From Eutreptiella sp. 'Long Island Sound 2002' (taxonomy: Eukaryota; Euglenozoa; Euglenophyceae; Eutreptiales; Eutreptiaceae): a stretch of 64,000 nucleotides of DNA. The translations under genes were made by a program, and so were the position numbers. The stretch spans positions 29,387,306-29,451,305 of the forward strand of contig OZ038385.1 of assembly GCA_964036045.1 (NCBI GenBank). The letters are read 5' to 3'. The notes under the pieces were generated by a model that was not told the DNA's origin, did no database searches, and worked only from the letters and a program-made list of their open reading frames with translations. Below, piece after piece: positions 9,599 to 19,762 of this stretch (within the stretch, counting starts at the first letter, position 1; the number at the start of each line of letters is the position of its first letter).

Positions 9599-12100
9599 AT
9601 GGATCCAGGAAAGGAGGACGCCGACGTGAAGACAGCGCCAGCGCCTGAGGCACCGGCAAGGCCAGCGCCGGGCGCTGTACCTTCGGCGGAGCCCTTACAT
9701 GGGCCAGTGGATGCGGCTGAGGACTCCCTGGATGGGCTTCAGACGGCCTTCGGGGCCCTGTCTGTCGAAGAAGTGGTCTCTCAGCCTCAGCCTGTGAAGA
9801 GAAAGAGAGAGAACGAGAGCGAGAAGGATGCTGGAGAAGGAGCAGACGAAGGAGAGGAGCAAGGGCAAGACCTGGCGAATGTCCCTACCTTCGAAGGCGC
9901 ACCAAGCGCTTCTGGTCTCCACGCACCACCCTCTCCTTTAACCACCACACTCCCAGCCGCTGCAACATCCACTTCCACAACCAACCCACCTATGGCAGAG
10001 GGCACAGGCTTTACTGGCATGCCTCACTACCCCGCCTATGGTATGGGCCCACCTACCACTGCGCTCCATGAGGCAACTACTGCCAGTGAGCCGGTGGCTT
10101 CCAGCTCTGCGCCGCGATGGTATGCGGCTGACTATCCCCACCCACTACACGCTACTGGAACCTATATGGATGTTCCTGGGTATGCTCCTGGGTATGCACC
10201 TGGGTATGCACCCTTGAGTGGGTTGAGGAGAGGACCATAGTCTCTTGGAGGCAGGAGTAGAGGATCGGGAAGATCCTCCAACAGGTCCCTGACGCGGTCG
10301 GAGATCAATGAGGTGCTCCGAGGAGCCACTTCAAAAATCGTGGGCGACCTCACGCAAGAGATCAGGGAGAAACTGGAGCCCCTGATGATCCCGCCCCATG
10401 CGTCACCTACTACGGTGGGAATGTCACCCCACCGAGTACAGGCTAACCACCTGGCGTCAGGGTTGACCAATACCCTGGGGAGCCTGAGGAGCCGACCGAT
10501 GCCGACTCCTGCAGCCATACCGAGAAGTCCATTCGTCCCGAGAACGGCCCAGCCGCCCTACAGCCACGTGACAAACTCGACGAGGGCCGAGCTGGACCTG
10601 CTGGGGCTGACAGCCTTGAGGGCTATGGTGGACGTAGAGCCTTATGGCTCTAGTGATCTTGGCGGAGACCCCTCCGATGATGAGCCGCCGTCGATGGATT
10701 CTTCTTCGCCCTCAGATGACGATGACCCTGAGGACCCCGAGGACCCCAAGGGTAAGAAGAAGAAGAAGAAGAAGAAGAAGACCCGACGCCCTGAAGGACG
10801 CCGGACTCAGGAGGCGAAGGCTATTGCCACCTCCAAAATCGTGGTGAACCTGCCTGAGTTCACAGGCAAGGACCTCAGCGAGTTCGCTGAGAACTTTGGT
10901 CGGTTCCTACGATTGACCGGCCAAACCCACGCTAGTGGGCGAGTGAAGTGCGATCTGCTCCTGCAGTGCTGCAAGACCAAGTACCTGGAGAAGCAGGTCA
11001 GGCAGATCGTGACTAACTCCGCCACCTTTACCGATGTGTTGGTTGCCCTGGAGAGGCAGTACCCGACCTATGAAACCGACCTCTCCATCAGGGTCGAGAT
11101 CCAGAGCCTGCCCGTGCTGCCCAACAACCCAAAACCTGGCAGGGTATCCGAGCTGTTGGCTGATCTGGATCACTGGGCTGGACGACTGACGCCCGGTTCC
11201 TACAGCAGCGACGACCTGCTGTTCTGGTTGGTGGCCAAGCTCCCTCGAGAGCTATGGGACGAGTGCCGTTTGACGGCGGAGCGCAAGTCCAGATCCCTCC
11301 ACTACGAGGATCTGTGCGTGCTACTCCTGGAGCTGGCGCTGGAGAGGGAGAGCGACCAGCACTTGAACAACTACCGTCCTGGTGGTGGAGGTTCTGGAGG
11401 CAAAGGGTACCAAGGGTCCCGACCTGGGCAGGGGACTACCCCCAAACACGCCCACGCCCGTACCATGGAGAACGTGAAGGAGCTATTCTGGTGTGATGCC
11501 AGAGACGAGCAGGGCCACCTGCAGCACGCCTCTGACTGCGAGCAGCGAGACTGCTTCGTAGTCCAGGGGAAGCAGCAGGAGAACAACACCGGCGCTAAAG
11601 CGAAGCTGCCGGATCATTACCGGTGCACCATCACGTGTGCATTCTGCGGTGAGCGGAAGCACTACGAGGATGGGTGCTACCATAAGCAACGCCTATCGGC
11701 GAAGCTTAAAGGGGAAGATCCTGGCAAAGGCTCAAGCAGAGGTGGAGGCAAAGGCAAAGGCAACGACTCCGGCAAGGGCAAGTCGAAAGGACGTGGTCAA
11801 GGTGGTCAAGACAAGGGTCAAGGTGGACGAGGAGGAGGCGCTAACCGCCAGCCCGACAACAAGAACAAGGACAAGAACGGAGGCAACCCCAACCCTAATC
11901 CAGGGGGGAACTCCGAGCCCTCTGGAGGGCAATCTGGTCCTACCACACGCTCACAGACGCAGGCCCAGCAAGAACAAGGAGCCAAGCGTGAGCATGAAGG
12001 TGGTGATGACGGCAACGCTAAGAAGAGGAGCCGTTTCATGAGGATGGCCCGCAAATTGCGGAACAAGGGGTTCGAGGTGACCTGTCCCGCGGAGTTCTGA
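9599..12100 (+). pseudogene. gag: Ty3-B gag polyprotein, one nonsense codon
   Basis: This is the capsid and nucleocapsid precursor, starting at ATG 9,599 about 100 bp after the primer site. TAG at 10,238-10,240 replaces a CAG of Ty3-A; otherwise the frame is open to TGA 12,098. The N-terminus is acidic and Pro/Thr-rich, with a short tandem PGYA repeat at about 10,170-10,210. The capsid-like region spans about 10,820-11,380, the zinc knuckle CX2CX4HX4C lies at about 11,635-11,676, and a Gly/Lys-rich tail follows. There is no frameshift. The stop is followed by CGG and an in-frame pol. Confidence 0.88.
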
Positions 12101-12141
12101 CGGGGACGCTCTGGTGGCACCCAAGACCTGGTGTTTTGGGT
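12098..12141 (+). promoter_or_regulatory. Candidate UGA-CGG readthrough site between gag and pol
   Basis: The gag TGA is followed by CGG, and the pol frame continues in phase. No ATG occurs in pol until about 12,246, after the DTGA protease motif, so initiation at pol could not make an active protease. A 6-bp hairpin (ACCCAA at 12,119-12,124 with TTGGGT at 12,136-12,141) lies downstream. UGA-CGG is a known leaky context in several plant RNA viruses; its use here is inferred. Confidence 0.6.
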
Positions 12142-14535
12142 ACGTATCCGTCTAGGGGGACGCGAATACCTTGGGGTACTGGATACTGGCGCCACAATAT
12201 CTATAGTGGCCAAGAAAATTTTACCTTGTGGGAGCCTGAAGAACACCATGACCACTGCCGCTATACGCATGGGGGATGGACATGTGGTGCACAGCTGCGG
12301 GGACTGTGAAGTGGAGGTACCTATGGGCTCCAGGACTATCGCCCATCGTTTCTATGTGATGGACACTGATGCCTTCGACTTTGTACTGGGGACTGACTTC
12401 TTCGTGCAGCACGCCCAGATACAATCCCTGACGCTGCAAGCGCCTTACCTCCTCTACGTGGACCACGGCAGTGGCAGAGAGTCTGTGCCACTGGAGCAGT
12501 CGGAACATACCTCGAGTTACCTGAGACTATCGAAGGAGGAGCCCTCTAACATGATGGCGGCCTCCAAAACTGAGGACTATCAACTATTGGGGGAAGTCCT
12601 AGACCAAGGTCTGAAGGAGTTGGGTTACTCTCGAGAAGACCTGAGTGTGGAGTTGTTCGCCAGCGACAAGCAGCATGTACTGGACCTTTACTGCAGCAAG
12701 GGGAAGAACTGCAGCTACAAATTTTACTGGCCCTCTTTCGGGATGGCCTACGGGGACCCCAGGTTCAGTGAACTGGGGAAGGTGCTGACCAAGGTGGCCT
12801 TGGAACGTTCCCGTATGGTCCTGTGTTCCCCCGATTGGGGAGCCCATGGGGGCAACGAGTACTGGCGAAACCTCCTGGACAGGCTGACTATCAGCTCTGT
12901 TCGTTTGCCTGATGAGGCCATCTACGTGCCTCTGGGACGCAAGACGCCTATTGGGAAGCCCGGATGGGGGAGTATGCTCAGCGTGGTGGACGGAAGTCTT
13001 ACCACCATCCCCTGGGAGGACCTGGACGCGACTCTGGTCCAGGCTATACAACGAGAAAGCGATGGACTCGCCTTGGGTGATATCAAAGATCGCCTACGAC
13101 CTCAAGATGCTGTTCAGACTACACCCGGAGGAGATGAGTACGTCGTGACTGACACCAACGCCCCCAACTCTCCCTGTCATGTACCTGTTCCTGATTGAGT
13201 CTCTGAGTGTGGACTATCTGAGCTACCTAGCTCTATCCACTCAGATGACGAAACTGAGCACGACGCCTTCTTCGTGCAGACCTGTGTGGAGGAAGTGGAG
13301 AACGCCGAGTACGTTGCCCCACTAAAACCCCTACTCTCCATGAGGGTGGAAGACCCCGTGGATGAAGAGCTGGACCCTCGATCCAGGCTCAGGGAGTATG
13401 TGGATTCCAAGAGGAAGTTGGTGGCGAAAAAGCTATGCTACGCGAAGCCTACCCGCAGCTCATGGCCACTGAAGCAAGGACGTATGGGAGACCTATCCCA
13501 ACTGGAGGAGGACCTCGAACAGAAGATCACCACCTGGCAAAGGGAGGTAGATCTCAAGCTCATGAAGAGCGTGTGGGGCGCCCATGTGAGGACCCCAGAG
13601 GAGGACGACCTCTCGGACGAATGTGTATGTGAACCCCCTCGAGCGTGCCTATGTTGCCATCGTCCACCGGAGATGGTTGAACAAGACCTTCTATATGCCT
13701 ACCAAGGGCTGAAGGACACTACCACGGGCGAAGAGTCGGTGGAGGACAACCTCCCGACATCTATTCAGGGGGCGAGCAACTTACACTCTGACGAGGACAT
13801 GGAGGACAAGCTCAAGGTATTGGACCCGCGGGTACAGAAGCTTATAAGGACCTATCTGGAGGTGTTCGGGGAACTACCCCCTCCAGCCTCATGTGACAAG
13901 CTGGTACAGATGGACCTCAAGCTGAAACCCGAGTTCGTGGGTCACAAGATCCGGAGGAGACCCTATCCAGCTCCTAAAGAGCAGGCCGACGAGATCGAGC
14001 GACAGATACAAGAATGTATCGACGCTGGCCTAGTCCTGGAGTACAAGGACGGGGACTACCCCCTACACTGCAGCCCCTGTTTCCTGCTGGCTAAACCTGG
14101 GTCTACAGCCAAACGGCTGGTAGTGGACTATGGAGAGCTGAACAAGAAGACGCTGAACCACTCAGGGTCCATTCCCAATATGGAGTCTACCCTGGAGAAG
14201 ATAGCCTCCTGCCGCTACAAGACCAAGATGGACAAGCGAAGCGGATTCTGGCAAGTGGACCTGACGCCCAACGCACAGGAACTACTGGCCTTCATCACCC
14301 CTCAGGGGAGGGTGTTCAAGTGGAAGGTCATGCCGTTTGGCGTGGCTAACGCACCCGCTCTATTCCAAGAGCTGATGAACAAGATCTTGTCCATCCTACG
14401 AAGGAGACCTAAGGTGCAGGAGCTCATATCCCGTGGTGCCCAGATGGAGGCTCACATCGACGATGTATGCCTCGGGACCAATACCCAGGAGGATCACCTA
14501 ATCCTCTTGGGTGAGTTCTTTGCGGTCTGCCAGGA
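12101..14535 (+). pseudogene. pol: Ty3-B pol part 1: protease and reverse transcriptase
   Basis: The protease has VLDTGATISIV at about 12,176-12,208 and FVLGTDFF near 12,390. A linker follows, with a TGA at 13,196-13,198 where Ty3-C has a Glu codon. The RT has KMDKRSGFWQV (motif A Asp), MPFGVANAPALFQ (motif B) and HIDDVCLGT (motif C, His in place of the usual Tyr) at about 14,225-14,475. The frame is cut at 14,535 by the DNA transposon and resumes at 17,267. Comparison with Ty3-C shows the junction loses nothing apart from a 2-bp duplication. Confidence 0.88.
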
Positions 14536-14562
14536 CCCTATGTGCTCATTTGGATCAGGTAC
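14536..14562 (+). repeat. Left terminal inverted repeat of the DNA transposon
   Basis: It starts CCCTATGTGCTCATTTGG and is followed by GATCAGGTAC. It pairs with 17,240-17,266, with a single T/C difference. Confidence 0.85.
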
Positions 14563-14767
14563 TTCACACAGTGGTTTTACCCGGTTTAACCCGGTTGAAC
14601 TCGGAAGGGGCGCGGTTGAACCGCTGAACCGCGGTTGAACCGCGCTTGAACCACCGCCAGCGCTGGCGGTGGCGGCTGCGCCAGCGGCGCGCGCGTTTCT
14701 GAACAAAATATTTGCATAACCGCCTGAAACTGACGCGTGACAAAGCTTTTTTAAAAAAAATTAAAAA

Positions 14768-16120
14768 ATGTCCCACCACTGGCTGCAAGTGGTGAACGAC
14801 CACTACAGCGGGTGGGGGGACCAACAGCTGGTGGACGACTTGTTCACCTTTTTTTGCACAAACGGCACGACAAAACGCCTATGGAAACAACTTGCTGACC
14901 GAATTGGTAACACACAGAGGGCTTCCAAACAGACAAAAAGGGCTACAAAAAAAGCTTTCACAGGATCCGACGAGTCAGACCCCCTTTTTGAAGAGCACGA
15001 ATGGGTCCCAGCCGCAAAGCATATCCCAAAGAAGAAGAAGAAGAAGGTAGTTCCGGCCCCCAGTTCCGACAGTGACTCCGGCAAGCTCCCCAGCGACACG
15101 GCGCAGGATGTAAAGGCCCTGGCAACAGAGTTGGCTGCGGGATCGAAGGATGGCGACGAGGAGAAAGCGATCAGGGCAGAATCGGCGCATGCGTCAGCTC
15201 TGGAGGTGTGAGCGGTTGAACCGGTGAAGTGTAGTTCAACCGCACGCTTGAACCGCCTGAACCACGGTTTCACTATTTTTTCCTTTTTGCAGAGCCTGGA
15301 TCAAGCCCAACAACGACGACTGGCGGTTGAGGACAGGCGCAAACAGCTGTGACAGCGGTTCGGATGGGCGGCCAACACGCCGATTCGATGGGTCATTGTG
15401 GACGGTCCTGATGGCGAGCCACGTCTGGCCGTGGGTACCCCGGGGAAAGCCACGAAGGGGACCCCTCGGCCCAAAAAGGGGGAAGAATTGGTCTTCCTTC
15501 CCCCACAGTGGGAGGAGGAGGGCGATGCAGCTGGGACAACGTGGCCAGTCATTGCAGTCAAGGACAGAACAAGCTTCAGTAACCCCCACGCTGCCGAGGA
15601 GGCGTTGAAAGAGCGCCGCGCCCAGAAACAGGAAGCGATCGATGAGGAGGGCAAGAAGACAATGGAGGACTCCCCCTCGTACAGTCCACTCGAGGAGAAG
15701 TCCCCCTCGTACAGTCCACTCGAGGAGAAGGAGGTCACTCCCGCGCCGGAAGCTGAAGCGGAAAAGGACAGTGACAATGGGGTTCCTGTGCCGACGCCGC
15801 CCGTGATTCCAGAGCCAAAGGACAGTGAGAAGCACATTCCTGTGCCTAGTCCGCCGGAGGTGCCAGAGCCAAAGGAGAGTGAAGAACAGGTGGTCAAAGA
15901 GGAAAAGGTGGAGTCTGCTGGTCCAGGGGTGCAGGAGCACCAGCACAGTGGGGAGGACTCGCCTGCAGCCCCGGTTGGGCAAGAGGAGATTGAGGAGGTT
16001 GGTGAAGTGCCGAAGGACGAGGAAATGCCTGCATGTAAGCAGGAAGATAATGAAGAGGCAGCCCCAGAGGTTGGTGCACCAGTGCCTCACGTGAAGGAAG
16101 AGCCACTCCCAAACGACTGA
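14768..16120 (+). pseudogene. Transposon-borne acidic protein, probable two-exon gene with one stop
   Basis: Exon 1 would be 14,768-15,205 (146 codons, starts MSHHWLQVVNDHYSGWGDQQ, Lys-rich then acidic). GAG|GTGTGA at 15,205/15,206 and a pyrimidine-rich TTTTTTCCTTTTTGCAG ending at 15,292 look like a spliceosomal intron of 87 bp. Splicing keeps the frame, which then runs 15,293-16,120 apart from TGA at 15,350. The second part is Glu/Pro/Val-rich, with a perfect 30-bp direct duplication near 15,668-15,727 encoding SPSYSPLEEK twice. No known domain. It could be a DNA-binding or accessory protein of the transposon family. Confidence 0.5.
15206..15292 (+). other. Putative spliceosomal intron in the transposon gene
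   Basis: GT...AG boundaries, a polypyrimidine tract before the acceptor and a phase-0 junction restore a longer frame. The interior contains the same GGTTGAACC-type motifs as the transposon ends. Confidence 0.45.
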
Positions 16121-16141
16121 CTTTTTACGTGCCTCAAGGGA

Positions 16142-16684
16142 ATGAGGGGGTGGCAGTGGCGGGAAGGACATGGAGCACGGTACCGTAGGCAGTTGTGGGG
16201 GGCCGTAATGGTGCAGGGGCATCACCGTGTGCAAGTTGCAGTGCAAACGAGGAGAGATCCGGAACTGGTCCGGCGCGTGAACGCACACATCCGAAGTGTA
16301 CTCCCCCAACTAACCTACACTGCGCTCGCAGTGGTCTATGGGGTGGGCGATCATCCCATGCTTGTACATACGCATCCAAAGGATGACAGTCCCCTTACGG
16401 GGGAAATCGCCCTGGGTGATTTTGTGGGGGGGGAACTGTTTACCAGTGCCCTACTTTGTGCAAATGGGCCTTCTCGTCCTGCATGGATACGTCGGGGGCG
16501 TGATTTATTATGGGGACACATTGTGGATCCTCGATATTGGGTCATGTTTAACGCTCTTAGGCCCCACGTGCCTCTAGCGTGGTCTGGACAGCGCATTGTG
16601 CTCGTACCGTACACAGGCATTGCATGGGGACGTCTGCCTGTGGCGATGCAGAACGAACTGGTCACGTTTGGCTTCCCAAGGTGA
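16142..16684 (+). CDS. TET/JBP-like 2-oxoglutarate/Fe(II) dioxygenase domain protein
   Basis: This 180-residue protein has the core layout of TET/JBP-type 2OG-Fe(II) oxygenases: an HxD-position segment LVHTHPKDDS (about residues 78-87), then IALGDFVGGELF (the strand and Gly-Gly turn), then a distal WVMFNALRPHVPLAWSGQR with the second metal-binding His and the Arg that would hold 2-oxoglutarate, then VPYTGIAWGRLP. Such domains are known on eukaryotic DNA transposons, where they may oxidise 5-methylcytosine. Here the HxD Asp appears to be His (HTH), which would probably weaken iron binding. It shares the frame of the preceding ORF after its TGA. The family call rests on motif recall only. Confidence 0.55.
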   Translation: MRGWQWREGHGARYRRQLWGAVMVQGHHRVQVAVQTRRDPELVRRVNAHIRSVLPQLTYTALAVVYGVGDHPMLVHTHPKDDSPLTGEIALGDFVGGELFTSALLCANGPSRPAWIRRGRDLLWGHIVDPRYWVMFNALRPHVPLAWSGQRIVLVPYTGIAWGRLPVAMQNELVTFGFPR

Positions 16685-17239
16685 AGATGTGTTTTTTGTG
16701 TAGCGCTTCGTGCAACAGCGGTTGAAACGGTGAAGCCGGTGCAACCGCGCGCCTGTCCAGCGGTTGAACCACCTCGAAAGCCGGTTACATTTTAGTGCAA
16801 TCTATGAGGAAACAAGCTTCTGACAATCAAGTGTAGGCTTGCATGTAATTGTTGTTCGCTAAAAAGGGTCCAAAGTCCTAAGGGGAATCCAAACAAGGCG
16901 CAGGGGTGTATGTCACCACGCCTAACAAAAAGTTGATGGTGAAGCCGTGCGGTTTCACCAATACAGCCGCTGCCACTAGCACCTACAACACCACCGCCGT
17001 GAGATATGATCCAAGAGAAATATGTCTCCAGTGTTTTGCAGCAATGAGGTAAGAGGGTTTTCAAAAACATTCTTTTTAGGGTGTGTGGCAGCTCTTGCAG
17101 GGCTGAAAAATAGCGGTTTTCAGGTTGCTACTTAGCAATTTGTTGCTGTACCTCGATAGGGGTTCAACCGTGGGGAAGCCGTAATGAAAGTGCGCGGTTG
17201 AACTCGGTTGAACCACGGTTTCACTTGGGTAATTCAAGG
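16685..17239 (+). other. DNA transposon 3' noncoding region
   Basis: No gene is visible. GGTTGAACC-type motifs cluster at about 16,720-16,780 and 17,160-17,222, mirroring 14,570-14,650 at the other end. These could be transposase-binding sites. Confidence 0.55.
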
Positions 17240-17266
17240 GTACCTGATCCAAATGAGCACGTAGGG
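17240..17266 (-). repeat. Right terminal inverted repeat of the DNA transposon
   Basis: Ends CCAAATGAGCACGTAGGG, the complement of the left terminus with one mismatch. Ty3-B pol resumes immediately after it (GAGAACC). Confidence 0.85.
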
Positions 17267-19762
17267 GAGAACCACACACGACTCAAGCTGGAGAAGTGTG
17301 AGTTCATGCAGGAGACCATGCAGTACCTGAGGTTTGACGTTGGCTATGGGTGGTGGACCACAGCGGCCTCTAAGGCCAAACCCCTGATGGATGCCAAGGT
17401 ACGACACGAAGACCCCAAGAAAGGACTTCATGATGTACGCAGTTTCATTGGGGCGTGCAACTTCTATCGCCGCCACATCAAGAACTTCACCTATACCAGC
17501 GCCGTTCTGACGGACTTGATCAAGAAGAGTACTACTTGGCGCTGGGGCCCACAAGAGCAACAAGCGTTTGACGAGCTCAAAGACAAGGTAGCCAACGCTA
17601 AGTGCTTGGGCGTGCCTAGGGCACAAGGGGAGATTATCCTGGTGACCGACGCCAGCAATGTGGGCGGTGGTGGAACGTTGTTCCAATGGCAAGCACTAGA
17701 GAAGGAGGAGTTCGAATCGGCCCTTTCCCAATGGGGGACGGAAGGTCTCAACCGAGATGGAACCCCCAAGCACAGCTACCCTGACAACAAGTGGGTCCTA
17801 GTACCTCTGGGCCACTGGAACTGAAAGTGGAACCAGGCCAGGGGGAACTACTCCACCTATGAGCAGGAATTGCTCGCGGGTATGCTGGTGCTATCCTCAC
17901 AAGCACGACTGTTGGGGAGTAACCCTGTGGTCTGGCTGTGCGACCAAGAACCGGTCCGCAGTTTCCAGAAGGGTCCCCCACCTGAGAAGGCCAAGCTACG
18001 GCGCTGGTGGACCTACCTCAGTCAACTACGGCTGACGGTACACCATATCCAGGGAGTGAAGAACGAGTGTGCCGACTACATCAGCCGCAACAACTTCGAC
18101 GCCCTGATTGGTGCCCGGTCTGAAGCACTAGCTAAGGAGGCGTTCAGCCGTATGGACGTACACCTGGACCTGAACATGACCATGATACGCCCCCTGGATG
18201 GACTCCAACAATCGGAGTACCTGAAGGAGTTTGGGGATATCTACAAGCGCCTGGAGAAACGCCTTGAACCCCTCCTGGTCAACCAAGACCAGTGGAAGAG
18301 GGACAAGAGCTACCTCTGGCACGAGGACCGCATCGTGGTGCCTAGTGACCGAGTCCCAGCGCTGCTGAAGTGGACCCATGAGTCCAGTGGTCATGTGGGT
18401 GCTGACCGTACCCTGAGGTTGTTCAAGCAGTGGTTCCACACTACGTGGACTGACGACCAACTGCGGAAAACCCTCCAGCCTATCGTGGACAAGTGCCCGT
18501 GCAGGTCCTGTAAACCAGGGGATATCAGGGACAGAGGTCTCTACTCGACCCTGCCCATCCCTCACTGTGCTAACAGTGTTCTATACGTGGACTACACGGA
18601 GATGCCGAAGTTCGGGGGCTATGACTTCGCCCTCGTGGTAACCTGTGGGTTGACCAGGTTTACCAGGGTGTTCCCATGTACCAAGCACATTACCGGGGAG
18701 GAGACTATCAAGATACTCCTGGAAGAGTGGTTTTGTGTCTATGGGGCGCCCAAGGGGATCAATTCCGATGAGGACGTACGTGTACGCTCAGATACTGGCT
18801 GGTACAAGAGGGTCCTGAGATCCCTCAATGTCCAGGTGTCTACGGGGATTCCCTACTCTCACACGAGCAACCCCCTATGTGAGCGACAGATCCATGTCCT
18901 GAAGGAGAACGTACGGATATGGTGCAAAACTGAACGCACCAGAGACTGGGTGAGACTACTCCCCGTCATATCCTTGATGATGAACTCCCAAGAGAGTTCG
19001 GCTACTGGGTACTCGCCCCATGAGCTATTCCTGGGGCGCCCGGCATGGTTCCTACATGCCCCCTATCCAGAGGACACCCATTCTTCTGTGGGTGAATGGG
19101 TCCAAGAGCAACAAGCGAAGGTGGACAAGGCCAAGGCTATGCTCCAGAGAGTGAGGGAGCGTCAGTGGAACAAGAAGAACAAGCACCGAGTACCGGCCAC
19201 CTACCAAGAAGGGGACTGGGTGCTGGTGCACCACAGTCGACTACCCGCCTGGCCACGCTCTACCAGCGATGACCTATACTTCGGGCCGTACAAGATTCTA
19301 TCAGTGGATGGACACCGTATCACCGTGCGGTGTTCTCCCCGTCTAGGGGGGACCCTGGTGTGCGCTGCTCAACACCTGAAGCGCTACTATGATCCTGAAG
19401 ACCTCTGTGGGGAGGAGTGGGAGCTGAACGACGAGGAAATCGCCGCTCTGGACCTACAAGGGGCTGCCAGCCCTATGGAAGTTGAAGGTGAACTCCCCGA
19501 CATGAACGCTGAGGAGATGGGTAAGGAGGGCTTCTACCTGGTGAAGTCTGTCCTACGCCACCGCTATCGCCAGGGTTGGCGCTTCCTCACCCTCTGGGAA
19601 GGGTTTGGAGTCGAAGAGGCCACCTGGGAGCCCTTCTCTGCATTTGTTCTACCTGAGGGACGCCTAAACTCAGTTCTGGTTAACTGCTTGTCCCAGAACA
19701 ACCTTGGTGAGTTGCTGAGGCTCGCTGAGACGCTTGCCTCCAAGACTAAAGCTAGGGACTGA
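17267..19762 (+). pseudogene. pol: Ty3-B pol part 2: RNase H, integrase, chromodomain
   Basis: This resumes the RT thumb (HTRLKLEKCEF). RNase H follows, with VTDASN, YEQELLAGM and LCDQEP carrying the acidic residues. TGA at 17,822-17,824 replaces a Trp codon of Ty3-C. The integrase shows an HHCC zinc region (H-x4-H near 18,377, CPCRSC near 18,496) and a DDE core with VDYTEM, INSDED and NPLCERQIHVLKE. The C-terminus carries a chromodomain (YLVKSVLRHRYRQGWRFLTL followed by WEGFGVEEATWEP) at about 19,540-19,640, placing it among the chromoviruses, whose chromodomains direct insertion to particular chromatin. It ends TGA at 19,760. Confidence 0.9.

Larger units (their letters stand above)
14536..17266 (+). 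mobile_element. 2.7-kb DNA transposon in Ty3-B pol, no transposase
   Basis: It is bounded by 27-bp terminal inverted repeats with one mismatch (CCCTAYGTGCTCATTTGG at the outer end). Comparison with uninterrupted Ty3-C (CCAAGAGAACC) supports a 2-bp GA target duplication, although a 3-bp GGA reading is also possible. Subterminal regions are crowded with GGTTGAACC-type motifs on both sides. It encodes a possibly spliced acidic protein and a dioxygenase-like protein, but no DDE transposase is visible, so it probably moves with help from a relative. The superfamily is not assigned. Confidence 0.8.

Noticed and set aside
16142-16684. Calling this ORF a transposase
   Set aside because: No DDE-type acidic triad or DNA-binding domain is visible; the motif order fits an Fe(II)/2-oxoglutarate oxygenase better.
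17822-17824. UGA read as Trp (TGA in Ty3-B where Ty3-C has TGG)
   Set aside because: Other internal TGA codons replace Arg (1,184; 42,213) or Glu (13,196), and several complete frames end at TGA. Nonsense mutation is simpler.
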